NCBI RefSeq assembly: GCF_001563225.1
Contig: NZ_CP014206.1
Coordinates: 1,922,001 to 1,986,000 of the forward strand
DNA: 64,000 bases
Reading direction: 5' to 3'
Origin: Pseudodesulfovibrio indicus
Lineage (GTDB): Bacteria > Desulfobacterota > Desulfovibrionia > Desulfovibrionales > Desulfovibrionaceae
Shown here: piece by piece, positions 44,666 through 53,977 of the stretch
How the letters are laid out: every line of letters starts with the position of its first letter
Position numbering within the stretch: position 1 is the stretch's first letter
Notes under the pieces: generated by a model
What the model was told of the DNA's origin: nothing
The model's database searches: none
The model's input: the letters and a program-made list of their open reading frames with translations, nothing else
Translations under genes and position numbers: made by a program

Positions 44666-44682
44666 AGCAAAGCCCGGTCCGA
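44666..44682 (-). promoter_or_regulatory. Sigma-54 (-24/-12) promoter of the polyamine operon
   Basis: On the minus strand TCGGACCGGGCTTTGCT keeps the essential GG and GC dinucleotides exactly ten bases apart and ends in TTGCT, close to the sigma-54 consensus. The start of transcription would fall near 44655, giving a leader of about 44 bases before gabT. A sigma-54 activator gene lies about 300 bases upstream. Confidence 0.75.
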
Positions 44683-44697
44683 CTTGCAATAATCATT

Positions 44698-44928
44698 TTA
44701 ATTCAGTGAGTTATTCATGATTCGCAGAGCCTCGCCGTATTGTGCTTGATGCAAAATTGCATCGATCGATTTTCCTAATTCACTGAAAAAACATGAAAAA
44801 ACTTTGATGCAAAAATAAATCAGCATCAAAATTGACAATAAAGTTATCGCACTCCCTTGCGCGCGGTCTGAAAGGGCGAGAAGCGGTACAATCGTTTCAA
44901 AAAAGTCAGACACCGGCTTCACCTTCAT
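44698..44928 (-). CDS. Possible small membrane protein in the gabT-regulator gap
   Basis: A 76-codon frame encodes a protein with one hydrophobic helix (AITLLSILMLIYFCIKVFSCFF). No ribosome site precedes ATG 44928, and the frame lies in AT-rich intergenic DNA. It may be chance. If real, it would be transcribed toward gabT ahead of the sigma-54 promoter. The 387-base gap otherwise holds that promoter and probably activator binding sites. Confidence 0.22.
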   Translation of the reverse strand: MKVKPVSDFFETIVPLLALSDRAQGSAITLLSILMLIYFCIKVFSCFFSELGKSIDAILHQAQYGEALRIMNNSLN

Positions 44929-44998
44929 CCGATTCGGGATAAAAATGACAATAATGGAGAAAACGTAATTTTGAGAAAAGGAGTGATTCGATTATGAA

Positions 44999-46705
44999 TC
45001 AGGAGTTGGTCAGCTTGTGCCGTTGCATCTTGCGAACGACCGTGGGCTGGCTGATGCCGAGGAACCCGGCCATCTCCCGCGTATTCGAACACGCTTCCAT
45101 GGCCTGGCTGAGCATCCTGCGCTCCAGCCTGGCCACTTCCTCGGGCAGGGTGCCGGTTTCCATCGCGGCTTCTTCGTTGTTGTCGAAGCTATTTTTCAGG
45201 TACTCGTCCAGCAGGTCGTCTTCGCAGATGACCACGGCCTTCTTGATGATGCCGATGAGTTCGCGGACGTTGCCCGGGAAGGGATGGGACTGGAGCAGTT
45301 TCATGCCCGCCGGGCCGATCCGCTTGGACGTCCGGAACGCGGCGTTGAACTGCTTCAGATAGTGGTTGATCAATTCGAACACGTCTTCGGGCCGCTTGCG
45401 CAGCGGGGGAATGTGCACGGTGAAGGTGTTCAGCCGGTAGAGCAGGTCGCGCCGGAACGCGCCCTTGCGCACCTGGGCCTCCAGGTCGCGGTTGGTGGCG
45501 GCCACGATGATGCATTCCATGCGCTTGGGCTTGCTCGCGCCCAGCGGATAGTATTCATGGTCGTCCAGGCAGTTGAGCAGCTTGGCCTGCATGTCCAGCG
45601 GGATTTCGCCCACCTCGTCGAGGAAGAAGGTGCCGCCCGAGGCCAGCTCGAACAGCCCGGACTTGCCCTGCTCGGACGCGCCGGTGAACGCGCCCTTCTC
45701 GTAGCCGAACAGCTCGGCCTCGAACAGGGTCTCGGGCAGGGTGGCGCAGTTGACCTGGATGAACGGCTTGCCGCGCCGGGGGCTGGTGTCGTGGATGAAC
45801 TTGGCCAGCAGCCCCTTGCCGGTGCCGGAGTCGCCCATGAGCAGGATCTCCGAGGTCTCGAACTGGGCCAGCTTCTGGGCCGTGGCCATGGCCTTGCGCA
45901 TGGCCGGGCTCTCGGCCACCACGTGGCCCTTCTTGAGCTCCATGAGCGAAAGCCCGGTCAGCTCGGCCTCGGCCTTTTCCTTGGCCTTCCGGGTCTGGGC
46001 CAGGGTGGTGCGCAGCTCGTTCAGGTCCGTGATGTCCCGTTCGTTGAGGACCACCAGCCGGATGTTGCCGCTCTCGTCGAAGGTCGGCGTGCCGGTGACC
46101 ACCAGCTGTCGGCCCGTGCGGGTGACCTTCTGGAGCACCGAGACGCGGCGTTTCTTCTTCAGGACCTCCAGGGTGGCGGAGCGGTCGATGATCCCGGTCT
46201 TGACCAGGTCGGCCACGGGCCTGCCCACCACCTCGTCGGCCCCGATGGAATTGAGGTTCTCCGAGGCGCTGTTGATGTTCAGGACCACGCCGTGTCCGTC
46301 GGTCAGCCAGATGCCGTCGCTGGAGGCGTTGAAGACCGCTTCCATGTGCTCGGACAGGATGCGGTAGGGGCGCGTGTTTCTGATCCGGTCCTCGTCCGGG
46401 TCCGGGTGCAGGGTCAGCAGGTGGCCGACCACCTCGCCGTCGGTGCGGATGACGTTGCAGGCCGCGGTGAGCGGCTGCCCGTCCGTGGTCAGGGTCTGCG
46501 TCTCCCCGCCGTCCGCAAGCTCGGCGTCCGGCAGGATCGAGTCGAGCTCCGCGCCGTGCATGGCGCCCGGGCCGAAGCCGAAGAGCTGCTCCGCGCCGGG
46601 GGTGGCGTAGACCACCAGGCGCGCGTCGTCCACGGCTATGACCGGCACGTCCAGATGGTTCAGGATGGAATGGAAGGGGATATTTCCCGGAAGCGGTTCG
46701 AGCAC
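44999..46705 (-). CDS. Sigma-54 dependent activator with PAS domains, likely regulator of the polyamine operon
   Basis: A 568-residue protein. Two PAS domains occupy residues about 10-110 and 120-240 ([21 protein letters not shown]), a coiled linker follows ([15 protein letters not shown]), then the AAA+ core with GDSGTGKG (near 292) and GAFTGA (near 340), and a C-terminal helix-turn-helix ([20 protein letters not shown]). There is no receiver domain, so a small ligand or redox change is probably sensed by PAS. GTG 46705 has GGGAG eight bases upstream; TTG 46711 is too close to that site. The tandem position before gabT and the sigma-54 promoter there support control of the operon. Confidence 0.9.
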   Translation of the reverse strand: MLEPLPGNIPFHSILNHLDVPVIAVDDARLVVYATPGAEQLFGFGPGAMHGAELDSILPDAELADGGETQTLTTDGQPLTAACNVIRTDGEVVGHLLTLHPDPDEDRIRNTRPYRILSEHMEAVFNASSDGIWLTDGHGVVLNINSASENLNSIGADEVVGRPVADLVKTGIIDRSATLEVLKKKRRVSVLQKVTRTGRQLVVTGTPTFDESGNIRLVVLNERDITDLNELRTTLAQTRKAKEKAEAELTGLSLMELKKGHVVAESPAMRKAMATAQKLAQFETSEILLMGDSGTGKGLLAKFIHDTSPRRGKPFIQVNCATLPETLFEAELFGYEKGAFTGASEQGKSGLFELASGGTFFLDEVGEIPLDMQAKLLNCLDDHEYYPLGASKPKRMECIIVAATNRDLEAQVRKGAFRRDLLYRLNTFTVHIPPLRKRPEDVFELINHYLKQFNAAFRTSKRIGPAGMKLLQSHPFPGNVRELIGIIKKAVVICEDDLLDEYLKNSFDNNEEAAMETGTLPEEVARLERRMLSQAMEACSNTREMAGFLGISQPTVVRKMQRHKLTNS

Positions 46706-46942
46706 GCGCAAAACTCCCGCCGACTGGCTGATGCAACAATGAATCTTACTGTTGATCTATACCATCGGACCACGGAAGTCATTAAAAAGTCGCAACCTCT
46801 TCCGTTTGATATGATTGGAGTTAGTTAAAAGATGAGGCCGGTTGGGGGTTGTCGCGGGCTCCCGTGTCGGGTGGCCTGGGATCAGGCGTTGGTTTGGGAT
46901 AAAGTCCTGACTTTTACGATCATTCAGATGGGGAATAGACAG

Positions 46943-46969
46943 TTGTCATAGTCTCGTATATGATGACAA
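46943..46969. promoter_or_regulatory. Inverted repeat before the solute-binding protein gene
   Basis: TTGTCAT (46943-46949) and ATGACAA (46963-46969) form a 7-bp inverted repeat with a 13-base spacer, half-sites 20 bases apart, within the 289-base gap between the divergent activator and binding-protein genes. The spacing suits a dimeric regulator; the regulator is unknown. Confidence 0.45.
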
Positions 46970-46994
46970 TCATTTCAGTAATACGAGGAACTGC

Positions 46995-47735
46995 GTGTCA
47001 AGATTTAAGCTTTCGGCTCTTTTGCTGATTTTTATCGCATGCGCGTCCGTGTCCGCTTCGGCCCAGGGGTTCGAAATGCAGGCAATCGTCTATCCCCCCC
47101 TTGTCTATGCCGGGCAGGGGCGGCTTTGGGGCGTGGTTCCCGAGGTCGTCGGCGAGATCCAGAAACTTGTCGGCGACACCAGCGAGCTGAAGGAGACGCC
47201 CTGGCTGCGCGGGTACGAGCAGACCCGGACCAAGGCCAACCAGGCCCTGTTCGCCATCGTCCGCATCCCCGAGCGCGAAAAGCTCTTCAAGTGGGTCGGC
47301 CCGGTCTTCGGAGAAGGGGACTACTTCTTCAGTCGCAAGGGGGCGGACGCCATGATCTCGACCCTGGATGACGCCCGCAAGGTGCACCGCATCGCCGTGC
47401 GCAAGGACGGGTACACCCATCAGGCGCTGCTGGCCAAAGGGTTCACCAACCTCGACGTGGGGCCGTCCTACGAATCCAGCTACATGAAGCTCGCCGAAGG
47501 GCGGGTCGATCTCGTGCTCATGGGCGAGCGCACCTATGTCTACATGGTCCGAAGCGCGGGGCTCGATCCCGACCTGTTCGAGCGCACGGATTGCAAGTTC
47601 GGTGATTCGACGGCCTGGCTGGCCTTCTCCCTCGACGTGCCGGACGAGGTCATCATGAAGTGGCAGGACGCCCTGGATTCCCTGAAGGCCAACGGCTTGT
47701 ACAAGTCCATCCTGGATCGCAATTTCGCGCAGTGA
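46995..47735 (+). CDS. Orphan periplasmic solute-binding protein (family 3 type)
   Basis: A 246-residue protein with a signal peptide ending near ASA-QGFEM. It follows the bacterial extracellular solute-binding family 3 pattern: WGVVPEVVGEIQKL, ETPWLRGYEQTRTKANQALF, the FKWVGPVFGEGDYFF block and VDLVLMGERTYVYMVRS. No permease or ATPase gene is near, so it may feed another transporter or act as a sensor. GTG 46995 has GAGGA upstream. Confidence 0.83.
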   Translation: MSRFKLSALLLIFIACASVSASAQGFEMQAIVYPPLVYAGQGRLWGVVPEVVGEIQKLVGDTSELKETPWLRGYEQTRTKANQALFAIVRIPEREKLFKWVGPVFGEGDYFFSRKGADAMISTLDDARKVHRIAVRKDGYTHQALLAKGFTNLDVGPSYESSYMKLAEGRVDLVLMGERTYVYMVRSAGLDPDLFERTDCKFGDSTAWLAFSLDVPDEVIMKWQDALDSLKANGLYKSILDRNFAQ

Positions 47736-47760
47736 TCCCGGTTTCGGCCGGTGTCTGAAG

Positions 47761-47797
47761 AGGGGGTGCCGCACTGGTTGCGGCCCCCTTTTTTTAT
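47761..47797 (+). terminator. Terminator after the solute-binding protein gene
   Basis: GGGGGTGCCGCA and TTGCGGCCCCC form a stem with a four-base loop and one unpaired base, followed by TTTTTTT. Confidence 0.87.
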
Positions 47798-47951
47798 TGC
47801 GGTCCGAAGCCCCCGCCGCCTCGGATTACGTTGTATTCCCGCCCCATTCGTTTTATAGGTGCCGACAGTATTCTCTGTAGGTTGCGAATGTTCAGTCAAC
47901 AGTAATGCCTATACGGGCGGTTCCGCGAGAGCCGTCTTTTTCGGAGGGCGC

Positions 47952-49205
47952 GTGCCTCGCAAATTCCTATTCGATCACAAAGACAGCGGCGTTCATGGCG
48001 CGGGGTGCCGTCCCGAGCCCGCATCCGGCCGGAAGGCCGGTCCCCGACGGGGATACGCGGTCCTTCCGGCCTGCCTTATCGCGGTCCTTCTGCTGGCGGC
48101 CTGCGGCGGCGAGACCAAGCAGGGGCGGCGCGAACGGACCGTCCCGGTCACGGCCGTGGCCGTGGTCAGCGAGGACGTGCCCGTGGTCCTGAGCGCGGTG
48201 GGCAACGTGGAGCCGCTGGCTTCGGTGGAGATCAAGTCCCGCGTGGGCGGGATCATCGACAAGCAGCTGGTGGAAAACGGCCAGGACGTGAACAAGGGCG
48301 ACCTGCTCTTTCAGATCGACTCCCGTTCATTCGACCTGGCGGTCATGGAGGCCCAGGCCCGGCTCGACCGCGACCGCGCCCACCTGACCAAGGCCAGGGA
48401 GGACCTGCGCCGTTATTCGAAGCTGCGCGACCTGAACGTGGTCGCCCAGGAGCAGTACGACAACACCTTTGCCGAGGCCACCTCGCTGGAAAACACCATC
48501 CGGCTGAACGAGGCCGCCTTGGAGCGGGCCCGGCTCGACCGCGACTACGCGCGCATCACCGCCCCCATCTCCGGGCGGGTGGGCATCGTCCAGGTCAACG
48601 TGGGCAACGTCATCAAGGCCAATGACGACCGCACCCTGTGCGTCATCAACCAGATCCGGCCCATCAACATCGGCTTTTCCCTGCCCGAGCGCTATCTCAG
48701 CGAGATAATGCAGCGCAAGGCGGCCGGTCCCCTGAGCGTCAGCGTCACCCCGTCCGGAGCGGACCGCAAGGCCGTGAAGGGCGAGCTGACCGCCGTGGAC
48801 AACGAGGTGGACACCGCCACCGGCACCATCCGCCTGCTGGCCGCGTATCCCAACGATGACAGCCTGTTCTGGCCCGGCCAGTTCGCCCGCGTGGAGCTGA
48901 CCCTGCGCACCCTGCGGGACGCCATGCTCCTGCCCACCGGGGCCGTGCTCCAGGGCATGGAGGGGGCCTACGTCTACGTGGTCGTCCCGGCAGGCGACGG
49001 GTCCGGCGCAGGCACCGTGGAGCCGCGCGACGTGGTCGCCTCGCACATCGTGGGCGAGCGCACGGTCATCGAGTCCGGCCTCAAGCCCGGCGAACTGGTG
49101 GTTCTGGACGGCCAAGTGGGGCTCTCCCCCGGCGCCAAGGTGTCCGTCAAGAACGGCCAGGGCAAGGGTGGCAAAGGCCAGGGCCAGGCCGGGGAAGGGC
49201 AATAA
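47952..49205 (+). CDS. RND efflux membrane-fusion (periplasmic adaptor) lipoprotein
   Basis: A 417-residue protein. A basic leader is followed by the lipobox LLLAACGG, so it is a lipoprotein. Adaptor features are VEIKSRVGGIIDKQLVENGQDVNKGDLLFQID (lipoyl half), a coiled-coil hairpin (RDRAHLTKAREDLRRYSKL ... AALERARLDRDYARI) and ITAPISGRVGIVQVNVGN (second lipoyl half). GTG 47952 with GGAGGG upstream is chosen over more distant starts. Its stop codon overlaps the RND pump ATG by one base. No outer-membrane channel gene follows. Confidence 0.9.
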   Translation: MPRKFLFDHKDSGVHGAGCRPEPASGRKAGPRRGYAVLPACLIAVLLLAACGGETKQGRRERTVPVTAVAVVSEDVPVVLSAVGNVEPLASVEIKSRVGGIIDKQLVENGQDVNKGDLLFQIDSRSFDLAVMEAQARLDRDRAHLTKAREDLRRYSKLRDLNVVAQEQYDNTFAEATSLENTIRLNEAALERARLDRDYARITAPISGRVGIVQVNVGNVIKANDDRTLCVINQIRPINIGFSLPERYLSEIMQRKAAGPLSVSVTPSGADRKAVKGELTAVDNEVDTATGTIRLLAAYPNDDSLFWPGQFARVELTLRTLRDAMLLPTGAVLQGMEGAYVYVVVPAGDGSGAGTVEPRDVVASHIVGERTVIESGLKPGELVVLDGQVGLSPGAKVSVKNGQGKGGKGQGQAGEGQ

Positions 49206-52200
49206 TGAACCCGTCGGCACTCTTCGTCCGCCGTCCGGTCATGACCACCCTGGTCATGGCCGCCATCCTGGTGTTCGGCATCATGGCCTATTTCCGGCTG
49301 CCGGTCAGCGACCTGCCCAGTGTGGACTTCCCGACCATCGAGGTCTCGGCCTCCCTGTCCGGAGCCAACCCGGAGACCATGGCCTCGTCCGTGGCCACCC
49401 CGCTGGAGAAGCAGTTCTCGACCATCGCCGGGCTGGACTCCATGACCTCGGTCAGCAGCCTCGGCTCCACCCGGATCACCCTCCAGTTCGACTTAAACCG
49501 CAACATCGACGACGCGGCCCTGGACGTCCAGTCGGCCATCACCACCGCCTTGCGGCGGCTGCCCGACGACATGACCTCCACGCCGAGCTTCCGCAAGGTC
49601 AACCCCGCGGACTCGCCGATCCTCTATCTCGCCCTGTCCTCGCCCACCATGCGCCTCTCGGACGTCAACGAGTACGCCGAGAACTTCATGGCCCAGCGCA
49701 TCTCCATGGTCAACGGCGTGGCCCAGGTCATGGTCTACGGCTCCCAGAAGTACGCGGTGCGCATCCAGCTCTCGCCCGAGAGGCTGGCCTCCATGGAGCT
49801 GGGCGTGGACGAGGTGGCCGAGGCCGTGCGCAAGGGCAACGTGAACCTGCCCGTAGGCACCGTGGCCGGTCCGGTGCGCGAGTACATCGTGCGCTCCAAC
49901 GGCAAGCTGATGAATGCGGAGGACTACAAGCCCCTAGTGGTCTCCTGGCGCGACGGCGCGCCCGTGCGGCTGGCCGATGTGGCCGACGTGTTCGACTCCG
50001 TGGAGCAGATCCGGCGGCGCAACTGGTACAACAGCCAGCCCGGCATGATCCTGGCCATCCAGCGCCAGCCCGGCACCAACACCGTGGAAGTGGTCCAGGC
50101 CGTGCGCGACCTGCTGCCCACGTTCCAGGAGCAGCTGCCCGCAGCCGTGGAGCTGAACGTGCTCTACGACCGCTCCGAGTCCATCAAGGAGTCCATCGAG
50201 GACGTGCAGTTCACCCTGCTGCTCACGGTGGGGCTGGTCATCCTGGTCATCTTTCTCTTCCTGCGCAGGCTGTCCGCGACCATCATCCCGAGCCTCGCCC
50301 TGCCCATGTCCATCGTCGGCACCTTTGCCGTCATGTACCTGTACGGGTTCAGCCTGAACAACATTTCGCTCATGGCCCTGACCCTCTCCGTGGGGTTCGT
50401 GGTGGACGACGCCATCGTCATGCTCGAGAACATCGTCCGTCACGGCGAGATGGGCAAATCGACCATGGAGGCGGTCATGGTGGGGTCGCGCGAGATCGCC
50501 TTCACCATCGTGTCCATGACCATCTCCCTGGCCGCCGTGTTCCTGCCCGTGCTGTTCATGGGCGGCGTGGTGGGGCGGCTGTTCCACGAGTTCGCGGTGA
50601 CCATCTGCGCCTCGATCCTCATTTCCGGCCTGGTCTCCCTGACCCTGACCCCCATGCTGTGCAGCCTGATCATCCGCCCGCGCAACGGGGAGCGCCGTCA
50701 CGGCAGGCTCTTCAACCTGTTCGAGCGCGGCTTCGAGGGGCTGCGCAACGTCTACGCCGTCACCCTGGGCTGGACCGTGCGCCACCGCAGGCTGACCCTG
50801 CTCGCCTCCTTCCTGGTGCTCGGCCTGACCGTGGTCCTGTTCAAGGCCATCCCCAAGGGGTTCCTGCCCATCGAGGACGCCGGGCGGCTGATGGTCAGCA
50901 CCGAGTCGGAGCAGGGCGTGGCCTTCGCCATCATGATGAAGCGCCAGCAGGCGCTCATGCGCATCGTGGCCGAGGACCCGGCCGTGGACGGCTACATGTC
51001 CGTGGTGGGCGGGGGCGGTCCGAACCGGGGCGGCAACACCGGCCGCCTCATGGTCAATCTCAAGCCGCGCAGCGAGCGCGGCCCCATCCAGGCGGTCCAG
51101 CAGCGGCTGCGCCAAAAGCTCTCGCAGGTCCCCGGCATCCGCGCCTTTGTCTCCAATCCCCCGGCCATCCGCATCGGCGGGCGCAGCTCCAAGGGGCAGT
51201 ACCAGTACACCCTGCAAAGCCCCAACACCGAGGAGCTGTTCAAGGTCGCCGCCGAGATGGAAAAGCGCATGATGGAGCTATCGTCCATCCAGGATGTGTC
51301 CTCGGACATGGAGTTCGACAACCCCGAGCTGAGCATCGTCATCGACCGCGACAAGGCCTCGGCCCTGGGCGTCAGCGCCTACCAGATCGAAGACGCGCTC
51401 TCGACCTCCTTCGGCAACCGCAAGGTGTCGAGCATCTACGCGCCCACGGACACCTACGACGTGATCATGGAGCTGGCACCGGAATACCAGGCCAACCCGC
51501 AGGCGCTGGCCATGCTCTCGGTGCGCTCCCAGAACGGCAAGCTCGTGCGCCTGGAAACCCTGGCCAAGTGGGGGCTGGGCGTGGGCCCGCTGTCCATCAA
51601 CCATTCCGGGCAGCTGCCTTCCGCGACCATCTCCTTCAACCTGCCGCCCGGCCAGTCCCTGGGCTCGGCCATGGATTCCGTGGCCCGGCTCGCCGCCGAG
51701 GTGGTCCCGCCGTCGGTGTCCACCAGCTTCCAGGGCGAGGCCCAGGCGTTCCAGGACTCCATGCGCGGGCTGTGGGTCCTGCTGGCCATGGCCATCCTGG
51801 TCATCTACCTGGTGCTCGGCGTGCTCTACGAGTCCTTCGTCCACCCGCTGACCATCCTGTCCGGCCTGCCGTCGGCGGGCGTGGGCGCGCTGCTCACGCT
51901 CATGCTCTTCGGCCAGGACCTGAACATCTACGGGTTCGTGGGCATCATCATGCTCATCGGCATCGTCAAGAAGAACGCGATCATGATGATCGACTTCGCG
52001 GTGGAGGCCCAGCGCGTGCAGGGCAACACAGCGGCGGAGGCCATCCAGGAGGGCGCGCTCATCCGCTTCCGCCCGATCATGATGACCACCATGGCCGCCC
52101 TCATGGGCACCCTGCCCATCGCCCTCGGCTTCGGCGCGGGCGCCGAGGCCCGCCGCCCCCTGGGCCTCGCCGTGGTCGGCGGCCTCCTGGTCTCCCAGCT

Positions 52201-52306
52201 CCTGACCCTCTACTTCACCCCGGTCTACTACATGTACCTCGACCGGGCCCAGCAGAAGCTCAACAAGATATTCGGCAGGGCCGCCGATCACGCGGAGAAG
52301 GCCTAG
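49205..52306 (+). CDS. HAE1-type RND multidrug efflux pump
   Basis: A 1033-residue inner-membrane transporter of the AcrB/MdtB class. It starts PSALFVRRPVMTTLVMAAIL. The proton-relay helix 4 reads LMALTLSVGFVVDDAIVMLENIVRH with the paired Asp, and GIVKKNAIMMIDFAVEAQR is the later conserved helix. Two large periplasmic loops and twelve helices are expected. It exports hydrophobic compounds or dyes with the adaptor encoded just upstream. Confidence 0.93.
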   Translation: MNPSALFVRRPVMTTLVMAAILVFGIMAYFRLPVSDLPSVDFPTIEVSASLSGANPETMASSVATPLEKQFSTIAGLDSMTSVSSLGSTRITLQFDLNRNIDDAALDVQSAITTALRRLPDDMTSTPSFRKVNPADSPILYLALSSPTMRLSDVNEYAENFMAQRISMVNGVAQVMVYGSQKYAVRIQLSPERLASMELGVDEVAEAVRKGNVNLPVGTVAGPVREYIVRSNGKLMNAEDYKPLVVSWRDGAPVRLADVADVFDSVEQIRRRNWYNSQPGMILAIQRQPGTNTVEVVQAVRDLLPTFQEQLPAAVELNVLYDRSESIKESIEDVQFTLLLTVGLVILVIFLFLRRLSATIIPSLALPMSIVGTFAVMYLYGFSLNNISLMALTLSVGFVVDDAIVMLENIVRHGEMGKSTMEAVMVGSREIAFTIVSMTISLAAVFLPVLFMGGVVGRLFHEFAVTICASILISGLVSLTLTPMLCSLIIRPRNGERRHGRLFNLFERGFEGLRNVYAVTLGWTVRHRRLTLLASFLVLGLTVVLFKAIPKGFLPIEDAGRLMVSTESEQGVAFAIMMKRQQALMRIVAEDPAVDGYMSVVGGGGPNRGGNTGRLMVNLKPRSERGPIQAVQQRLRQKLSQVPGIRAFVSNPPAIRIGGRSSKGQYQYTLQSPNTEELFKVAAEMEKRMMELSSIQDVSSDMEFDNPELSIVIDRDKASALGVSAYQIEDALSTSFGNRKVSSIYAPTDTYDVIMELAPEYQANPQALAMLSVRSQNGKLVRLETLAKWGLGVGPLSINHSGQLPSATISFNLPPGQSLGSAMDSVARLAAEVVPPSVSTSFQGEAQAFQDSMRGLWVLLAMAILVIYLVLGVLYESFVHPLTILSGLPSAGVGALLTLMLFGQDLNIYGFVGIIMLIGIVKKNAIMMIDFAVEAQRVQGNTAAEAIQEGALIRFRPIMMTTMAALMGTLPIALGFGAGAEARRPLGLAVVGGLLVSQLLTLYFTPVYYMYLDRAQQKLNKIFGRAADHAEKA

Positions 52307-52519
52307 AACGAAGTGGTCACCTCAGATACCGTGTATCGGGCCTGGATTTTCAGCCGATCGTGAACGCCAAAGCGGTGGCGGGAGCGGATTGGCAGGATTG
52401 GGATGCCCATGCATCAGCTCAGGTCTGCTATCATGCAGGACACGGAGACCGATCGGTGAGCCGAGTCTACATAGGTAGTTGGAGAAAAATCAAAGCCCCC
52501 CGTAGAGGGGGGCTTTGAT
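52307..52519. other. Chromosome-island junction region with bidirectional terminator
   Basis: A 213-base gap. A perfect inverted repeat at 52491-52517 (arms CAAAGCCCCC / GGGGGCTTTG) ends both the efflux operon and the opposing retron operon. The rest contains a short palindrome (ACCGATCGGT, 52450-52459) and no gene I can recognise. Confidence 0.7.
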
Positions 52520-53473
52520 TTATAAGTTGATCTGTTGACGGGTACACGGGCATTTTTTTCGTATTTGTTTCGCGATTAGACGGGCATAACCTCGATTGAA
52601 CTGAGCGGCTTCATAGGTCATTCCAACCAGCGAGTTGCACAGTTTTTCTTTTTTTTCAGCATCTCGTTCCCTTGCTATAGCTTCAATCAGCACTCGGATT
52701 TTCCCTCGCCGCTTGTTAGGAATATCTAAACGGGCTCCGCACAATGCTAAGCCAGTTACGATTTTAGCTTTTTTGTTAATGTATAATTGCTGTTTGTGGG
52801 GTTTGTAGCCGTAGCTGGCAATGATCTTGTCTATTTTAAAACAAGTCTTCTTAGGGAGATCTGTTCCAGAGAACGTTAAGTCGTCGACATAAAGTGTCAT
52901 CGTTAGCCCATTGGTTTTGCTAAATAAATCTAGCTCTTGGAACATGGTTACATTGGTCCAAAATGATAACAGTGGGCTTATGCAAGAGCCTGTGGGCAAG
53001 TTCCTTTTGTATGCACAGAGGCGCGTCAACAGGTGGGAAATGTCTGGACTACATTTTAGTGTTGAATGGAAAAAATGATATATGCGACCGAATGTTACGG
53101 ACTCATAGAAGCTCTTAATGTCGACAGTGTATATGACATCCTTGGATAGGTGGGCTTCAGCATTGCTTCTGTACGACTTCCCCTTCGTAGCAGAATGAAG
53201 ATAGTCAGGCGTTTGCACCCTTTTCAATAGGTTTAAAATACGTTCGTGAACGTTTTTAAGATGTGGGCGGACTTCTTGAACTTGGCGTTCCTTGCGTAGG
53301 AAATACGGATGATCTAGCTTGCTTTTAGGCGATAAGGTGTAGACGTTGTAGTTGTCATTGCTTTTGGCCAGCGATTGTAGGTCGCCAAGCGATTGACCTA
53401 ACAGGTCGGCAAGCTTTTTCTTGCTTTTCAACTTGAACAACGGGGATTGAGAAAGGCTGTATTTTGATGTCAT
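52520..53473 (-). CDS. Retron-type reverse transcriptase
   Basis: A 317-residue RNA-directed DNA polymerase. Retron-specific features are the N-terminal SPLFKLKSKKKLADLLG, the NAxxH motif (SNAEAHLSKD, near residue 103), catalytic Asp pair in TLYVDDLTFSG (near 194) and the VTG triplet in AKIVTGLALCGARL (near 239). It should copy part of a structured leader RNA into msDNA. YVDD replaces the more common YADD. The ATG at 53473 has GGAAG upstream; a GTG 12 bases earlier has none. Codon use is AT-rich compared with the efflux genes next door, consistent with transfer. The partner is the small membrane protein encoded upstream. Confidence 0.92.
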   Translation of the reverse strand: MTSKYSLSQSPLFKLKSKKKLADLLGQSLGDLQSLAKSNDNYNVYTLSPKSKLDHPYFLRKERQVQEVRPHLKNVHERILNLLKRVQTPDYLHSATKGKSYRSNAEAHLSKDVIYTVDIKSFYESVTFGRIYHFFHSTLKCSPDISHLLTRLCAYKRNLPTGSCISPLLSFWTNVTMFQELDLFSKTNGLTMTLYVDDLTFSGTDLPKKTCFKIDKIIASYGYKPHKQQLYINKKAKIVTGLALCGARLDIPNKRRGKIRVLIEAIARERDAEKKEKLCNSLVGMTYEAAQFNRGYARLIAKQIRKKCPCTRQQINL

Positions 53474-53515
53474 GTGCGCTTCCACTCGGCGTAGGGCAAA
53501 AAAAATCAGAAAGAG

Positions 53516-53752
53516 TTAGCCTCCAAACAATGTGCTGATGAAGTTAATCACCGGCTCTGTCATGAGTCCTTTCACCAAAGCTACTAGGATCCCGACCCAA
53601 AGGCCGCTATCATGAGTTTTGCACACATCGCTCTTAGGCGCTCCTCCAGCAGATGAAAATCTAAAACGAACGTCAAGTTCAATAACCATAAAGGAATACT
53701 CCTTGTGTTTCCGGTCTCGGCGTGATTGCCTTTTGACCATTACTCTCGCCAC
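53516..53752 (-). CDS. Small membrane protein of the retron operon, candidate effector
   Basis: A 78-residue protein. A basic N-terminus (VKRQSRRDRKHKEY) leads to a soluble strand and then a C-terminal hydrophobic segment GLWVGILVALVKGLMTEPVINFISTLF. GTG 53752 has AAGGA upstream; ATG 53740 is an alternative. Retrons usually encode a toxic effector next to the reverse transcriptase, and small transmembrane effectors are known in some types. By position this protein is the candidate; it does not match a family I can name. Confidence 0.6.
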   Translation of the reverse strand: MARVMVKRQSRRDRKHKEYSFMVIELDVRFRFSSAGGAPKSDVCKTHDSGLWVGILVALVKGLMTEPVINFISTLFGG

Positions 53753-53764
53753 AAGGTCCTTATG

Positions 53765-53971
53765 GATGGGGGATGCTGGAAGTGTGTCCTCTTTCTGACT
53801 GTCCGGCCGACTCTATGGCCGTCTTAGATGCGTTGTACTATACGTACGTGTAGTCTCGGCATCCAGTGGCGACCGGTTCGCGGGTCGGCCCCAAGTTGTC
53901 AAAGATCTCGATGATCTTCACGGGATTGTTGAATCCCAACATGTGAGAGATTCAGCCCCTAGATTTCATCT
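53765..53971 (-). ncRNA. Candidate retron msr-msd RNA
   Basis: The roughly 200 bases between a strong promoter and the small ORF are rich in hairpins on the transcribed strand: GGGATT-CAACA-type (near 53926-53940), AAGATC-ATCGA-GATCTT (near 53905-53925), CGACC...GGTCG (near 53870-53893) and ACTA...TAGT around an ACGTACGT core (near 53837-53856). GGATGC (53864-53859) and GCATCC (53776-53771) could form the outer a1/a2 stem. The layout leader RNA, small protein, reverse transcriptase is that of retrons. The exact boundaries and the branching G are not resolved by eye. Confidence 0.42.
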
Positions 53972-53977
53972 GGATTT

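Noticed and set aside
52307..52490. Remnant transposase between the efflux pump and the retron
   Set aside because: Translations in all frames gave no recognisable transposase block and no terminal inverted repeats were found.
49168..52518. 1116-codon frame overlapping the RND pump
   Set aside because: Shifted-frame reading of the pump gene, dominated by Arg, His, Pro and Gly; the pump frame has all family motifs.
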